Shown: positions 1 through 9,965 of the stretch, piece by piece
How the letters are laid out: every line of letters starts with the position of its first letter
Position numbering within the stretch: position 1 is the stretch's first letter
Origin: Platycnemis pennipes
Lineage: Eukaryota; Arthropoda; Insecta; Odonata; Platycnemididae
Length of the DNA stretch: 64,000 bases
Direction: 5' to 3'
Assembly: GCA_933228895.1 (NCBI GenBank)
Contig: OW121854.1
Span: forward strand, 6,823,131-6,887,130
Translations under genes and position numbers: made by a program
Notes under the pieces: generated by a model
The model's database searches: none
What the model was told of the DNA's origin: nothing
The model's input: only the letters and a program-made list of their open reading frames with translations

Positions 1-600
1 GCATAATCTGCGCGACTACGCCAATAACCTGCGCAAGAAAATGAAACCCCAACCCAAAGTCAGAGTAGTACACCACCGGCCCAGGCTCTAACTCCTACAA
101 AGGCAGATGAACCTCCAACACCCGGGTATTCCGCCGATCTTTCGTTGAAGGCAGACGAGCCGAAGGCCGATTCTGATCCACTCAAGCGGTTGGAAAGCAC
201 GATAAACTACGATGAGACGTCTACCAGATGGAAAAATACTCAGATCATAAAATTTCACTGCGGGACCAACAGCTGTCCCAGTTGAATGGCATCGTAGAAA
301 TAATCCTGACGGAAATGACCAGCCTCTGGGAAATAGACTGCGAGGTGTATGCTGCCGCAACACTGTTGGCCTCTCCCCGAGTGACCGCCACTTGGGAGAC
401 TAAGATAGGAAATAACCTTAAACAGCTTAATGCCAAAATAACGCTGGTAAGACAAGAGATATCGAAATGTTAGTGTGTGATGGATGACCTGTCCTCCGGT
501 CGGGCCTTTACGCCCAAGGTCAAACGCATTACTCGTGCGATCCGGAGATCACATCACACACTGAACAATTGTGTACAGCTTATTCTTAAGCTGCACGAGG
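1..600 (+). pseudogene. R2-type LINE, decayed region upstream of RT
   Basis: Proline- and alanine-rich coding remnants (about 60-230) are followed by an open stretch at 228-473 that ends in a W-x-x-K-I-x-x-N-L-x-x-L-x-x-K-I-x-x-x-R-Q-E-I pattern, and then by a segment reading DDLSSGRAF (about 486-512). This resembles the linker that precedes the reverse transcriptase in R2/R4-type non-LTR retrotransposons; that match is from memory of the family. Frames change at least once and stop codons interrupt them. The RT palm that should follow is absent: within about 50 bases the sequence passes to the RT thumb region of the next feature, so an internal deletion is inferred. The window edge cuts the 5' side. 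Confidence 0.45.
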
Positions 601-609
601 TGGATAGGG

Positions 610-1827
610 GGCACTTACAATGGCGAAGAAGAAGTTAGTCAAATGACCATCTTCCGTAGTCTTCACCCGAAGTCTTCCGTCACCAGATTGTATCCCCCGA
701 GAAAACTAGGTGGTAGAGGGCTAATAAGTCTAGAGTGCCTTCATGACAGAATAGTCGTTCATACGGCATGCCGCGTGTTCCACAGCACGGACCCCTATAT
801 GTTGCTCGTAAAGAAACACGAGAGTATCGACAAAGGGGCGCTCCTATTCCAGGCGGCGAAAAGGGCAGCAGACGGCCTCGGTGTGGACTTGGACCTTACT
901 TCCAGCGGAGAATCGTGCGACAAATCAATCTTGTAGCTGAAGGCTGACGTGTTAAAGCTCGAAACAAAGAAATCGGAGCAGAAGACCCTGCTCCGCAAGC
1001 AAACCGAGAAGCCCATGCATGGAAGTTTCTATCGAAACTTTGCGCATGGGCTATCGAAGGACAAACTCAAGGGCTCTCAAAGGAGCTCACGTTAACCTTC
1101 CTGCGCTCTACATGTCTGAAGTCCGAACGGAGGGATTTGTGCTCATTAGCCAAGATGGTATCATCAACACCCTCGAGTACCGTCGCCTCCTCTTTGGGGA
1201 AAACGTGACGGACACAAGATGCAGAGAGTGCCGAAGGCAGCCGAGGACTTTAGGTCATCTACTCTCCGGCTGCAGCATTTATGCGAATAACGCATGCATA
1301 AACCGGCACAACTCGGCTCTGCGGGTGTTATATTACCACCTATGACACCAGTACGGCATTAGACGTGAATCCAGTTCTGCCTTACACCCCTGGAGATATC
1401 GAGTCCGTCGTGGAGAACGACAAGTGTAAGATCTGGTAGAATTATTCCTTCTCCACCTCCAGTCAGTTGGAGGCGACAAAACCTGATGTCATTCTCCTCG
1501 ACAATCTCTCGCATGCCATGTTCGTGATCGAGTTTTGGGCACCGGCCGAAATGAACATGGCAGCGAAGGAGATTGAAAAAAGGACTTATATCAAGATCTG
1601 CTGTGCAAACTGCGCAAATGTACTCGGGCTACTGTGTGAAACTGATAGTTCTCATCGTGGGCGTGCTTGGTGGTGTCAAGAGCTCACTGGTTGTCAATTT
1701 GAAGTGCGTTCCAGCGTGAACGGTGCGAGCGGATGCACTTGCGGAGTGCAATGCAGAAGGCTGTCCTTCTCGGGTCCCTCGGAGGACTCGGAGGAGGAAG
1801 TTACGTTAAAGTAACTAATTAGATAAC
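610..1827 (+). pseudogene. R2-type LINE 3' half: thumb, CCHC and endonuclease
   Basis: Three blocks lie in the order expected for a non-LTR retrotransposon with a restriction-like endonuclease. (1) 641-936 encodes SLHPKSSVTRLY and RKLGGRGLISLE, the conserved segment after the RT palm. (2) 1019-1345 carries C-x2-C-x8-H-x4-C (CRECRRQPRTLGHLLSGC), the knuckle found just before the endonuclease in R2-like elements. (3) 1467-1650 shows KPDVILLD, then VIEFWAPAE, then a K-x-x-E-K run, fitting a PD-(D/E)xK nuclease core that would nick the target for target-primed reverse transcription. The reading frame shifts between blocks and again near 1620, after which another frame reads GVLGGVKSSLVVNLKCVPA. 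The copy is therefore dead. The exact clade (R2, R4/Dong or NeSL) is not resolved. Confidence 0.8.
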
Positions 1828-1828
1828 A

Positions 1829-2400
1829 CTAATTATAATAGGCCGTATTGAGGACTACTCTGTCTTGAAGGCACTCCGGGCTTATCAGCCCTCTACCACC
1901 TAGCTTTCTTGGGAGACAAAATCTGGCGACGGAAGACTTCGGATGAAGACTTCGATGGATGGTCATCATTTTCTCGTTCCCCTGTTGAGGTTTTTTACCT
2001 CGTTGACATTCCATTTGATGTAACCGAAGGTATAGAGCGGTGTCGGAACCACGAAGGTGTTGGTCGCAAGAACCTTCTTCTTGACAGACAGGCAAGAGAT
2101 CCAGATTCACCAGAGAGTCTGCCTGTATTTGGCATTAAGCCTTTCGTTCACTACTCTCACCGGCTGCATCCGGCTCTGAGGGACCCCGATTTATTCATAC
2201 GCTTCGTCATCTACGATATGACAAATAGCGTTTCCATTAACGAGCTGCACGTCTTCCTGGTCTACCAAAGTCTTTCCTTTCGCCACATGGATGGTCGCGC
2301 ACTTGTCCAATCAAACATTCCATCCCTATATCCTCCTATGTATCTGCGTACGGTGTCCAACGCCAAGCACAGGTCTTTCGCACTTGAAGCATAAAGCTTA
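1829..2400 (-). pseudogene. R2-type LINE RT fragment, opposite orientation
   Basis: Read on the minus strand, this encodes KLYASSAKDLCLALDTV at its upstream end (about 2345-2398), the segment that follows the catalytic DD of the RT in R2-type elements. Farther on come YTFGYIKWNVNEVKNLN and SLHPKSSV, then RKLGGRGLISPECLQDRVV ending near 1835. It belongs to the same family as the plus-strand copy next to it, and the two copies share the SLHPKSSV-GGRGLIS block. It carries several stops and frameshifts. It starts downstream of the catalytic aspartates, so it is truncated at both ends. The adjoining plus copy ends near 1827, so the pair meets tail to tail. Function is lost. Confidence 0.75.
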
Positions 2401-2630
2401 GGTATTACCGGTTATTGCTGTCGAGTTCATGCAGCACCGTCACGCGGTACTACTTCACAGCAAGAATGGTGGGTTCGAGTAAAATGGGGGTATTGAAGTC
2501 AGTCTTTTTCTTACATTGTCATTTTTACTCGAGGAGAATGTTACGGCAATCCGCTAGTTCATTTCATATCGTGGCAGTGAACAGACCGGTATGCAGCTGA
2601 TAGAGGAAAAATTATAGGAAAATGTTATGG

Positions 2631-2926
2631 AGTCGGACCCGGATCACCTAATTTCCGGCAAGGTGATTTCACCAATTAAGCTACCGAGACATCATCCTAC
2701 CCTGTGAATTATTTTGCTTAATTTGTCGTTAAATTGCGCTATATTTACCGGCTGAATTTGCGCGATAGCATGCAGAATTTCCACAGGGTAAAATTATTGG
2801 CCTTGGCCGGACTAAAACCCGGATTCCCGATTTCTGGTCAGTGGTATCTGGTCATCCCTGAGGTATTTTTTTGGCTTGATTCGTTAAGGCACCTGGCCGG
2901 AAATTAGGGTATCCGGGATCTAGTCC
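2631..2926. repeat. Foldback repeat with about 35-bp inverted ends
   Basis: The left arm (2631-2665, containing CACCTAATTTCCGGC) pairs with the right arm (2890-2926, containing GCCGGAAATTAGGG) when inverted; most positions match, with small gaps. A third related block (about 2801-2845, GGCCGGACTAAAACCCGGATT) lies inside in the same orientation as the left arm. The whole is about 296 bp and has no coding potential. It looks like a non-autonomous foldback element or MITE. No clear target duplication was found. Confidence 0.5.
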
Positions 2927-2929
2927 CTG

Positions 2930-4380
2930 TCTATGCGAATGATTTTTCTCCTTGGATATTCTGCTATAGTGCTATTTCAGCGGGTAACGCCGTTAAGGTT
3001 CTCGCGAACAGTTCTTGGTCCTTCAATTTATTAATCGGGGCTGCAAAATGAAAATTTTATTGGCCACTTCAAGCAACTTTTTCAAATGTTGCCCACTAAT
3101 TTTAGTTCTGAAGAGTTATTTTAAAGGCCTCCGCTTCTTTTAATGGTCTAATTGATTCTTAGAGTTAAGAATTGATGTTGAGATTGACTAAGCATTCATG
3201 TTCAAGGTGTATTTGGGTAGTTACCTACCATCATAGAAGGACAAAGAATTTATTAGTTGAATTGAAGAGTATTTTATTTTGTAACTTTTGATACTATCGT
3301 TATGTTTTAATTAATTTTTGTATCGATATCATTATCTTAGGCCTTAAAATTCTGACCCAATAATTTCTACTGATTATTTTATAAAGCATAGTGAAAACAT
3401 ACGACATGTATCGTCATGTATCTTGTTTTAGTACGTAAGTTTCCGACTTAACGCAAACAGCCCTCTCACAACAAACCATTTCCCCAGTTATATGCGCTTT
3501 CAATTGTTAACAAACCAGTAGTGGTGAGTTTCACTCACCGGCATCTGTGCATCTGTGCGACTTGGGCGCAGTTACGACCGGAATGACCATACCAATGCCC
3601 TTGTGATCTCTCTTTTCTCTGCTTTCTTCCTATCTGCCTTCGTTCGACCTCACGTGAATCTTCCAGGCTCATCACTCTCACCTCCCTGCTCCGTTCCTTC
3701 TTCTCCATGGAACTTCCTCCTGGAGCCGTTTCCATTCCATTGACCACATTCGCGGCCTCCCTGCGAAAGGTCCCACTAGCCATTTGCGACCACCCCTTCT
3801 CTCGGAACAGCCCTTTTCGGGGGCAAGCCCTTTTCTTTCCTTTTTAAGTGTATTTTTTTACTTTTACAAGCTTTTGATCCCTGGCCAAAGCCCTTCATTT
3901 CCTCTTTCGGCCCTTAACGGCTCTCTCACACTCTCCGACCCCTGACCTCTCCCGATTCTCACACGCCCGTCTCTTCCCAACACATCGCCTCTCCTCCTTC
4001 CCACCTCTGCACAATTGCCATGGAGAGTGGTTGCCAACTAACCCGCAACCCCCTCAGACCCCTCAGCAGCGCAGGACCTCAAAATCTCCCTCTGCCCCTG
4101 TCCCGGGGGTGAGGAATCCTCTCACTTCATCCCTTAACCGAGGACTTACACCGTTTCTCACACGCACCCTCTTCGTCCCAGCGAACCCTCCCCCGATGCT
4201 CCCGCCGAGCGTTGTTCTCAACACCTCTTTCCTCCGAGGGTGGCAACTCACAGCAACCCTCTCCCCCACCCTCTCCTCAAGTGAGGGAGGGAGAAATGTT
4301 GTTCGTTCCTTTGCGACGCATCACCTCTGAGCAACCGCGACAGCAAGTAATGCTGTGAACTACCGATGGCGTCCAACTGC
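2930..4380. other. Intergenic; C-rich block at 3535-4330
   Basis: The first 600 bases are AT-rich. From about 3535 to 4330 the plus strand is rich in C and T (many CCTCC and CTCCC runs), which keeps several short frames open. None of their translations resembles a known protein, and no splice or promoter signal stands out. I see no supportable gene. Confidence 0.5.
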
Positions 4381-4386
4381 ACATTC

Positions 4387-5034
4387 AATTGAGTCGTTTA
4401 CCATATTTTTTATTGCCGAATCTTATATATTGTGAAAGAAAAAGACCTGTATTTTTCTGTTCTTCAGTCCGTCGTGTATTTATCGAGATGCGAGGGTCGT
4501 ACAGGCAGGGAATAAATGATTTTTTTCTACCCTTTCGGAAAAGTGGGAATTCAAAGGACTCGTGCGTCATCTACTTCGTCCAATAAAAACTGAGACTGCG
4601 CAGCTTCTTAGTTCAAACACAATGAGGGACACGCAGCTGACTCTGCCCCTGGAATTCGTTTCTAGACTCCATTCGGGTTGAGAAAATATTTTGTTTTTCA
4701 GTTGTTTTGGATTATTTACAGAATGCGACATATTCTGTGGAGACAGACCTTCCGTCCGCACCTCCAGTTCCCCTCCCCCTCCACTCCATTCCCCCTACAT
4801 TCTTCCCCTAAACAGTGAAGGACGGAAGGGGGATGACGTGGATATCTCTGACGCAGCTCGTTCGGGGGGCGTCATCTTTTGCTCCTTTTAAAGTTTTAGT
4901 TTATGAATGAATGGCTCTGGTTAGAAGATATATTTTATATTAAAATTCATTTTTCATTTTTACCTAACGATTTCAAAATGTCATCGATTTTGTGCACAGG
5001 AGAGCGATTTCGGTTCCGAATGCATACCCCTATT
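4387..5034 (+). mobile_element. M1 MITE-like element, copy 1
   Basis: One of four related copies (others at 11452, 37765 and 62287). The left end is a decayed form of AATGGGGTCGTTTAC; the right end is a decayed form of GTAAACGCCCCCATT. Shared internal blocks in order are CCTTTCGGAAAAGTGGG (about 4533), a GTCCAAT box, CTGACTCTGCC (about 4638), GGGGCGTCATCTTTTGC (about 4864) and TTTTTACCTAACGATTT (about 4955). It is longer than its relatives because of roughly 80-90 extra bases after 4650. It has no coding capacity. The inverted ends suggest a non-autonomous DNA transposon; the superfamily is unknown. Confidence 0.65.
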
Positions 5035-5039
5035 GTAAA

Positions 5040-6165
5040 TTCCCTGCTCTGAAATGTTGTGCGAACACAACGAGTTCTTCATGAGTTCTTCTGTCACTGT
5101 AAGAAGGTGGAATCGAATTGTACCAGCACAAATATCTGCCGAATAGAAGCGTTAATGGAGCAGTGGTATGGGGGTAGAAGGATGGCTGTTATACCATTAA
5201 TGTCTATAATTACACAGTAGTAATATTTGTACTTTTACAAAATGTTCCTAAGTTGGTTTTAAACAACATATAATAAATTTCACACTTCATTATAATTTTA
5301 AATATTTTTATGAAGTGACGACTTTAGTTGCCGACGGGAACTCACACAGTCAAATTCGGCAAAAGCCTCTGTAACTTCACCTTTTTCCTTTGCTCAGTAG
5401 TTTTTTTTGTAATTTATTCCCTTAAATGAATTGTATACTCTCGTTGCAGTGTTTTTGCATGAAAGTACGAGGAGTTAATGTTTAGGCACATTAATTTTTA
5501 AAAATGCTTACCATTCCCATCCATGAGGATTGATTGTTATGAATGCCAGTTAGGTGATGATTTTCTTTGCATTCAATTAACACTCACGAATAGTTGTTCA
5601 TAATTTTCATATAGAATTTATTAACATAACACTATTGTTTACAGTGTTTATAAATGTTGAAAAATGACATATCATCAAAAATTTGGCCACTTGATATTAT
5701 TAGATTTTATACTCAACTAAGAAAAATAGAAACTTTGACTGATAGCCATATAAACACTCCAACAGTCATTTAACTTTGATCAAAAATGAAGCATAGAAAA
5801 AAATATATATGTAAACAAAAATATTCTTAGTTAAAATTATGATCTGAATGCATTTTTTTAAGAATGCTCAAATGTAGTTTTTTCATTATTGACTCGAGCA
5901 CGCGTTTAATGTTTTTCCACTAAAAACACGCGCAAAAGAACAATTAGAATAATGAAATAGACAATGCAAAACTAGGCCTTAACATCTCGGAAACAATTTC
6001 AAGCATCTAGTGGTGCACCGCATATCGTGCAAAACTTTTGTGTTTTTTTTAACACCGATCGCTGATTTTTTTTGATTCCTCTCACAATTAAGTGGTCAAT
6101 GTGATTCCTACAGAAATTATTTTCTGGGGAAGAAGAAAATCAGGACCGTACTCTGGGGGAAAACA
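5040..6165. other. AT-rich intergenic stretch
   Basis: AT-rich, with many stop codons in all frames and homopolymer A and T runs. No repeat shared with the rest of the window and no gene were recognised. Confidence 0.5.
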
Positions 6166-6169
6166 GGGT

Positions 6170-7060
6170 TACAGCTAAATATTTGAGGAGAAACTTTGCA
6201 CAATGGCACCTAAATTCCAGTCGAGTCATTCCATTTCCTAATCTTCTGACAACAAGCCAACCTTGGACCACTGAAACGTCAACAGCCCAGGCGAAGAATG
6301 GCCTGTCATCACTGATCTGTCCTAAATTCTGTGCGATAGGCTACGACAAATTGGTCGCAGATGTGCACCCCACCCATATATGCGTTGTACCTAGCAATTA
6401 TGCCTGGAAATTCAAGAGGCAGTATCTTTTTCTTGGCCCTGGAATACCGTGTTGATTTTTTAACGGGCCCCTTCGGGTCACAATTTGAGAGGGTAGTGAC
6501 CACAGCATTATCTTTTCACCAAACTGCAATCGAATCAGAAAAGATGGAAACACTTGTAGATCCCCTGTTCGCCTTCTTCCAAGCTCTCTTGTCAGGGAGA
6601 ATTACATCCGTCCCAACTCGATTGTCTCTCATTGCATATGTTTCTTCATATCCCTTTGTCAAATCTCTCTCGATTTTTCGATTTTGACGGTTAAATCGTT
6701 GCTCTTCTTTCCAGTGTCGCGTGGAGTAACAACGCTTACGCTTCTTAGTTTTCTTGAGTGTTGGTGTTTTTGATGACTCACGTGTTTCACTTCAATTGCT
6801 CCTTCCACTTTAGATCAACGTTTCCTTAGCCTCCTCGGAGAAGTTGGCAAGAACTTAGGATTGCAATATTCGAGCAAGAAGATGATTTCAGTCACCCTTT
6901 ACCCCTTCGTTTGAAAGATCGGAATCTTGATCGGTAATCACTCCCTTTTCTTGAATAGGCGGGCAAATAGCAATGCTGTCGGGAGAAATATCTTCCTCCG
7001 CTGAGGCATCTAGAATCTCGTTTAGGCGCAAGCCTCTTTCAATGTGATTTATTCGGGACC
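6170..7060 (-). pseudogene. piggyBac-type transposase remnant 1
   Basis: The uninterrupted part, 6309-6503 (minus), reads VVTTLSNCDPKGPV, then PGIIARYNAYMGGVHICDQF, matching the piggyBac block around the third catalytic Asp (normally MGGVD-x-x-D). Here that residue is His. Below 6309, WPFFAWAVDVSVVQGWL and FRCHCAKFLLKYL fit the following C-terminal segment. On the upstream side (about 6550-7050), degenerate frames give a GYEETYAMRDNRVGTD stretch and an N-terminal acidic region with the ITDQDSD run. Most of the catalytic core, including the first two Asp blocks, is missing or scrambled. Flanking TTAA ends were not identified with confidence. It is dead on several counts. Confidence 0.75.
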
Positions 7061-8060
7061 TTAAAGCAAATTAATACGTTTTAAAGATGTGTATTAAAGC
7101 AAATGAAGCTAAAATTGGATATTTTATTTCTAGGATGGAATTCCTAATCATTATCACGGAAGTATTGCCTCGAGTTACGAATTTTACCATGTTTCGTGTA
7201 TTTCTGAGGCTAATGAAATCAGTATAATTGCCAAAGAATGTTTGAATAGCATGATAATGGTGAATTAAGATGTTAAAACTGAAATAGTTAATCATTTTTT
7301 GGAAATAATTGTATTATCCCAAAGTACAACGATTGGTAGCCTATTAGGTTATAATAAATATCGATATTTTTTTAAAATAAATTACAAAATTACGACTAAT
7401 GTTTTAAATAACGAGATTACTCACTAATGTTTAAAATAAATACTATTTATTATAAATAGTGTTTGAAATTCGAATATAATGAAAGAAATGGCGTATTTTT
7501 TTGCAATACTTGACTACTCAAGTTCCCGCCGGCAAATACAGTTTCCGTCGCTTTAAATATTGGCACAAAAATAATAAATCCATATTTATACGTAATATTT
7601 TGCTTAATTACTTATTAATGTGTTCAATAGTGATTGACGTGACAAAAATATGCGAATCAAATATAAAAAAGGCTGCAACTTACATTTCAAAGAAGGTTGT
7701 TATCCGTCATCAACGATATGAGATATGAGTCAATACGTGACTCTATTCTCGTGAAGCGGCTCCAGAAGCGACTTCCATGGAGAAACAGGAACGGAGCAGG
7801 TAGGTGTGTGTTGAGCCTGCAAGATCCACGTGAGCTCGACTGAAGGAGGATCGGAAGAAAGCAGCGAAAAGAGAGATTAAAAGGGCAATGGTATGTTTTC
7901 TCGTGATCTTTTTCATTGTAAATCATTTTTTAAATTCTAACTGAAGCCTACCCTCATTAATTCAGCCTTCGTAAAGGGCAACATAGAATGTTGATGGTTT
8001 CAGGCGTGACTTTATTGAATATCCTTGTATTCATTATGAGTGATAAAATGTGAATGCAAA
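7061..8060. other. AT-rich intergenic stretch
   Basis: AT-rich and stop-dense. A 75-codon open frame (7501-7728, plus) is lysine- and isoleucine-rich and unrecognised; I treat it as chance. No repeat was identified. Confidence 0.45.
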
Positions 8061-8067
8061 CATAAAT

Positions 8068-8135
8068 GGTGACACCTTTCGTCCTCACAATAGCGCTATG
8101 CCCTTAGCTGCCACTCAGTCGCCTTGATGGTAGGC
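8068..8135 (+). repeat. SINE 3' fragment
   Basis: The stretch CACCTTTCGTCCTCACAATA followed by CTTAGCTGCCACTCAGTCGCC matches the 3' end of the SINE at 8400-8690 (CACCTTTCGTCCTCACAATG, then CTTAGCAGCCAGTCAGTCACC) and the 3' part of the SINE at 19068. Only the tail portion is recognisable. Confidence 0.5.
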
Positions 8136-8399
8136 AGCCGTCTATGCGCAGGTGTACTTAAGGTTGCATATTCAGAAGACTGCATACGACGTGATAGCGA
8201 CCCCAGGGTATTATAATGGCGAGAATCCCTGAGTGTTGGCAGTAGATGCCGAAACAGGTCGTGGAAGCCACATGGAATGTTCTGGTGAGCCGTTGGAAGT
8301 TTTCTGGGGTTTTTCTCAAGATTTGTCGACGGCCTGAGTGAAATCCTATGCCGTCGCCATTGTTTAGTCGCCCCTCCATTTCCTGAAAGACCGCGACGG

Positions 8400-8690
8400 G
8401 GTAACATTAATGGATGGAGTCATGGTCTCCAATCACAAGGGCTCAGGTTCGAATCTTGGAAGTGGAGGAAAGATCACTTTGGAATTCCTATCTTTACTGG
8501 GTGCTCTGTGGAGACTACCCTAAGTTCAGTATTCCGCCCGTCGGACGAGACGTCAAACCGGGGACTCCTTGGCATCTTCCGTTATGAGTAAGTGAAAACA
8601 CATGCAGGTTTTCTCTCCACCTTTCGTCCTCACAATGGCGCATATGAACTTAGCAGCCAGTCAGTCACCTCACCTCACGGTTTACGTTGA
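8400..8690 (+). repeat. tRNA-derived SINE copy
   Basis: The head carries a good RNA polymerase III box B, GGTTCGAATC (about 8449), after a degenerate box A. The body shares TTCAGTATTCCGCCCGTCGG and a G-A-C-G-T-C-A-A-A-C-C-G-G-G-G segment with the SINE at 19068, then TTTTCTCTCCACC, CACAATGGCGCATATGA and a tail of CACCT repeats. Its sequence diverges clearly from the 19068 copy, so it is older or from another subfamily. Such elements are non-coding and are moved by LINE machinery in trans. Confidence 0.65.
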
Positions 8691-8984
8691 GCTTTGTTAT
8701 TGAAATCGATATCTCGATATGAATATGCCATTATTAGGGGTATCCGAGTCCCTTAAGATATGAGGAACCAATATTTACGTAGGAATTGTCTGTAAAAAAA
8801 ACTCACTTATAATCTCATTCAGGTAACACTTCCGGAATCCGCTGTGTATGTGGTGTTGTTGACAAAACTAAGGCCTTTGAAAGTAAAACGACGGAGCACT
8901 GGAGGGAGAAAATTACAAAATTGAAATAGACGGCATGTGTAGGGAAGGAGGGTGATTCGATATGCGTTTGGTGGGGGAAAAATA

Positions 8985-9768
8985 CGAGGGCAGGTTTTCT
9001 TTCAACATCCGATGGGCCATAAATGAAACACAAATTGAATATTAAAAAAGTTTTTACTACCAAAAGTTATGCAAAATTATGTTTACTTTTCCACATAAGC
9101 ACCTTGACAATTGATGCATTTGTCGTACTTGTGGGCAATTTGACAATACCGTATTCATAAAATGTTGCCACTAATGAATAGAAATGAGTCTTGACGTTGT
9201 CTTGAAGCTCCTCGATGGTTTGGAAACACTGCCCTCCTAGCCACTTCTTCAATTCAGGGAAAAGATGGAAGTCATTTGGCGCTAGGTCAGGACTGTACGG
9301 CGGGTGATCGAAAACGTCCCATTGAAATTGCCCAAGAAGTCTTTGGGTTGCACCAGCACTGTGAGGACGCGCATTGTCATGGATCCATACAATTCCAGAA
9401 GTCAGCATGTGTCCTTGACCCCCTTCATCACGCACATCAGTTTTAAATTTTCGACACCATTCACGCACAACACCATCACTCATAAAGTTTTCTCCATACA
9501 CTCGGCTCATTCTTCGATGGATTTCTACAGCACTATTCCCTTCGCCTTGCAGGAAACGAATAACACTTCGCAATTCACACTTGGAGGGAGAATCAATTGA
9601 GGCGGCCATGTTTATGTGGCTGCCACTGAGAACAGAATGACGACTTAGTCTCGGCAGTGATAGAGCATGTGATACGGAAGATGCACTGTTGCCTAATTCG
9701 CATACCACCCGCCTAGCGCTTGTCTGCGTTTATGCTGTGCGATCAGAGGTTGAAAAAAAACTGCCTCG
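8985..9768 (-). mobile_element. Internally deleted mariner element
   Basis: Both ends are visible. The left terminal repeat starts CGAGGGCAGGTTTTCTTTCA at 8985, preceded by TA (8983-8984). The right end, read inverted, starts CGAGGCAGTTTTTTTTCAAC and is followed by TA (9769-9770). A TA duplication flanking inverted ends of about 35 bp is the hallmark of the Tc1/mariner superfamily. The element is 784 bp, against about 1.3 kb for an autonomous mariner, because the middle of the transposase gene is missing. The two ends and the remaining gene are well preserved compared with other elements in this window, suggesting a fairly recent insertion. Confidence 0.88.
9067..9609 (-). CDS. Deleted mariner transposase, DD34D type, open frame
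   Basis: A 180-codon frame from the Met of MAASIDSPSKCELR; an earlier in-frame Met at 9708 would add 33 residues but lies in the 5' leader. The N-terminal part (FLQGEGNSAVEIHRRMS ... GVVREWCRKF) is the helix-turn-helix DNA-binding domain of mariner transposases. It joins directly, near residue 78, to the catalytic C-terminus: IVWIHDNARPHSA, YSPDLAPNDFHLFPELK, ending WKSKHNFA. The two visible Asp residues (HDNARPH and APNDFHLF) are separated by 34 residues, the DD34D spacing. The first catalytic Asp region is lost with the internal deletion, so the protein should be unable to cut DNA, though it could still bind ends. No in-frame stop is present. Whether it is expressed is unknown. Confidence 0.8.
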   Translation of the reverse strand: MAASIDSPSKCELRSVIRFLQGEGNSAVEIHRRMSRVYGENFMSDGVVREWCRKFKTDVRDEGGQGHMLTSGIVWIHDNARPHSAGATQRLLGQFQWDVFDHPPYSPDLAPNDFHLFPELKKWLGGQCFQTIEELQDNVKTHFYSLVATFYEYGIVKLPTSTTNASIVKVLMWKSKHNFA

Positions 9769-9804
9769 TAGAAGCGCAGTTGATTCCATTACTGGCTGTA
9801 GTTC

Positions 9805-9965
9805 TTCACATACATCTATCTACTCCTTCAAGCCAACACGAGGGTGTGTGGCAGGGGATGGAGATCACCACACATGCACTGTTTGCATTTAGCTAAGAGC
9901 TACCAATACTACTTGATGCAACTGTAATGCCTCCATGTAACTAAGCATGCAACTCTATTAGCTTC
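9805..9965 (-). repeat. LINE J 3' tail
   Basis: Plus-strand ACATCTATCTAC, then TTCAAGCCAACACGAGGGTG and TGTGGCAGGGGATGGAGATC form the inverted 3' end of the LINE J family (stem-loop plus GTAGAT-like tail). The next 100 bases match the family's 3' UTR (CATGCACT ... GAGCTACCAATACTACTTG). No coding part remains. Confidence 0.6.
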
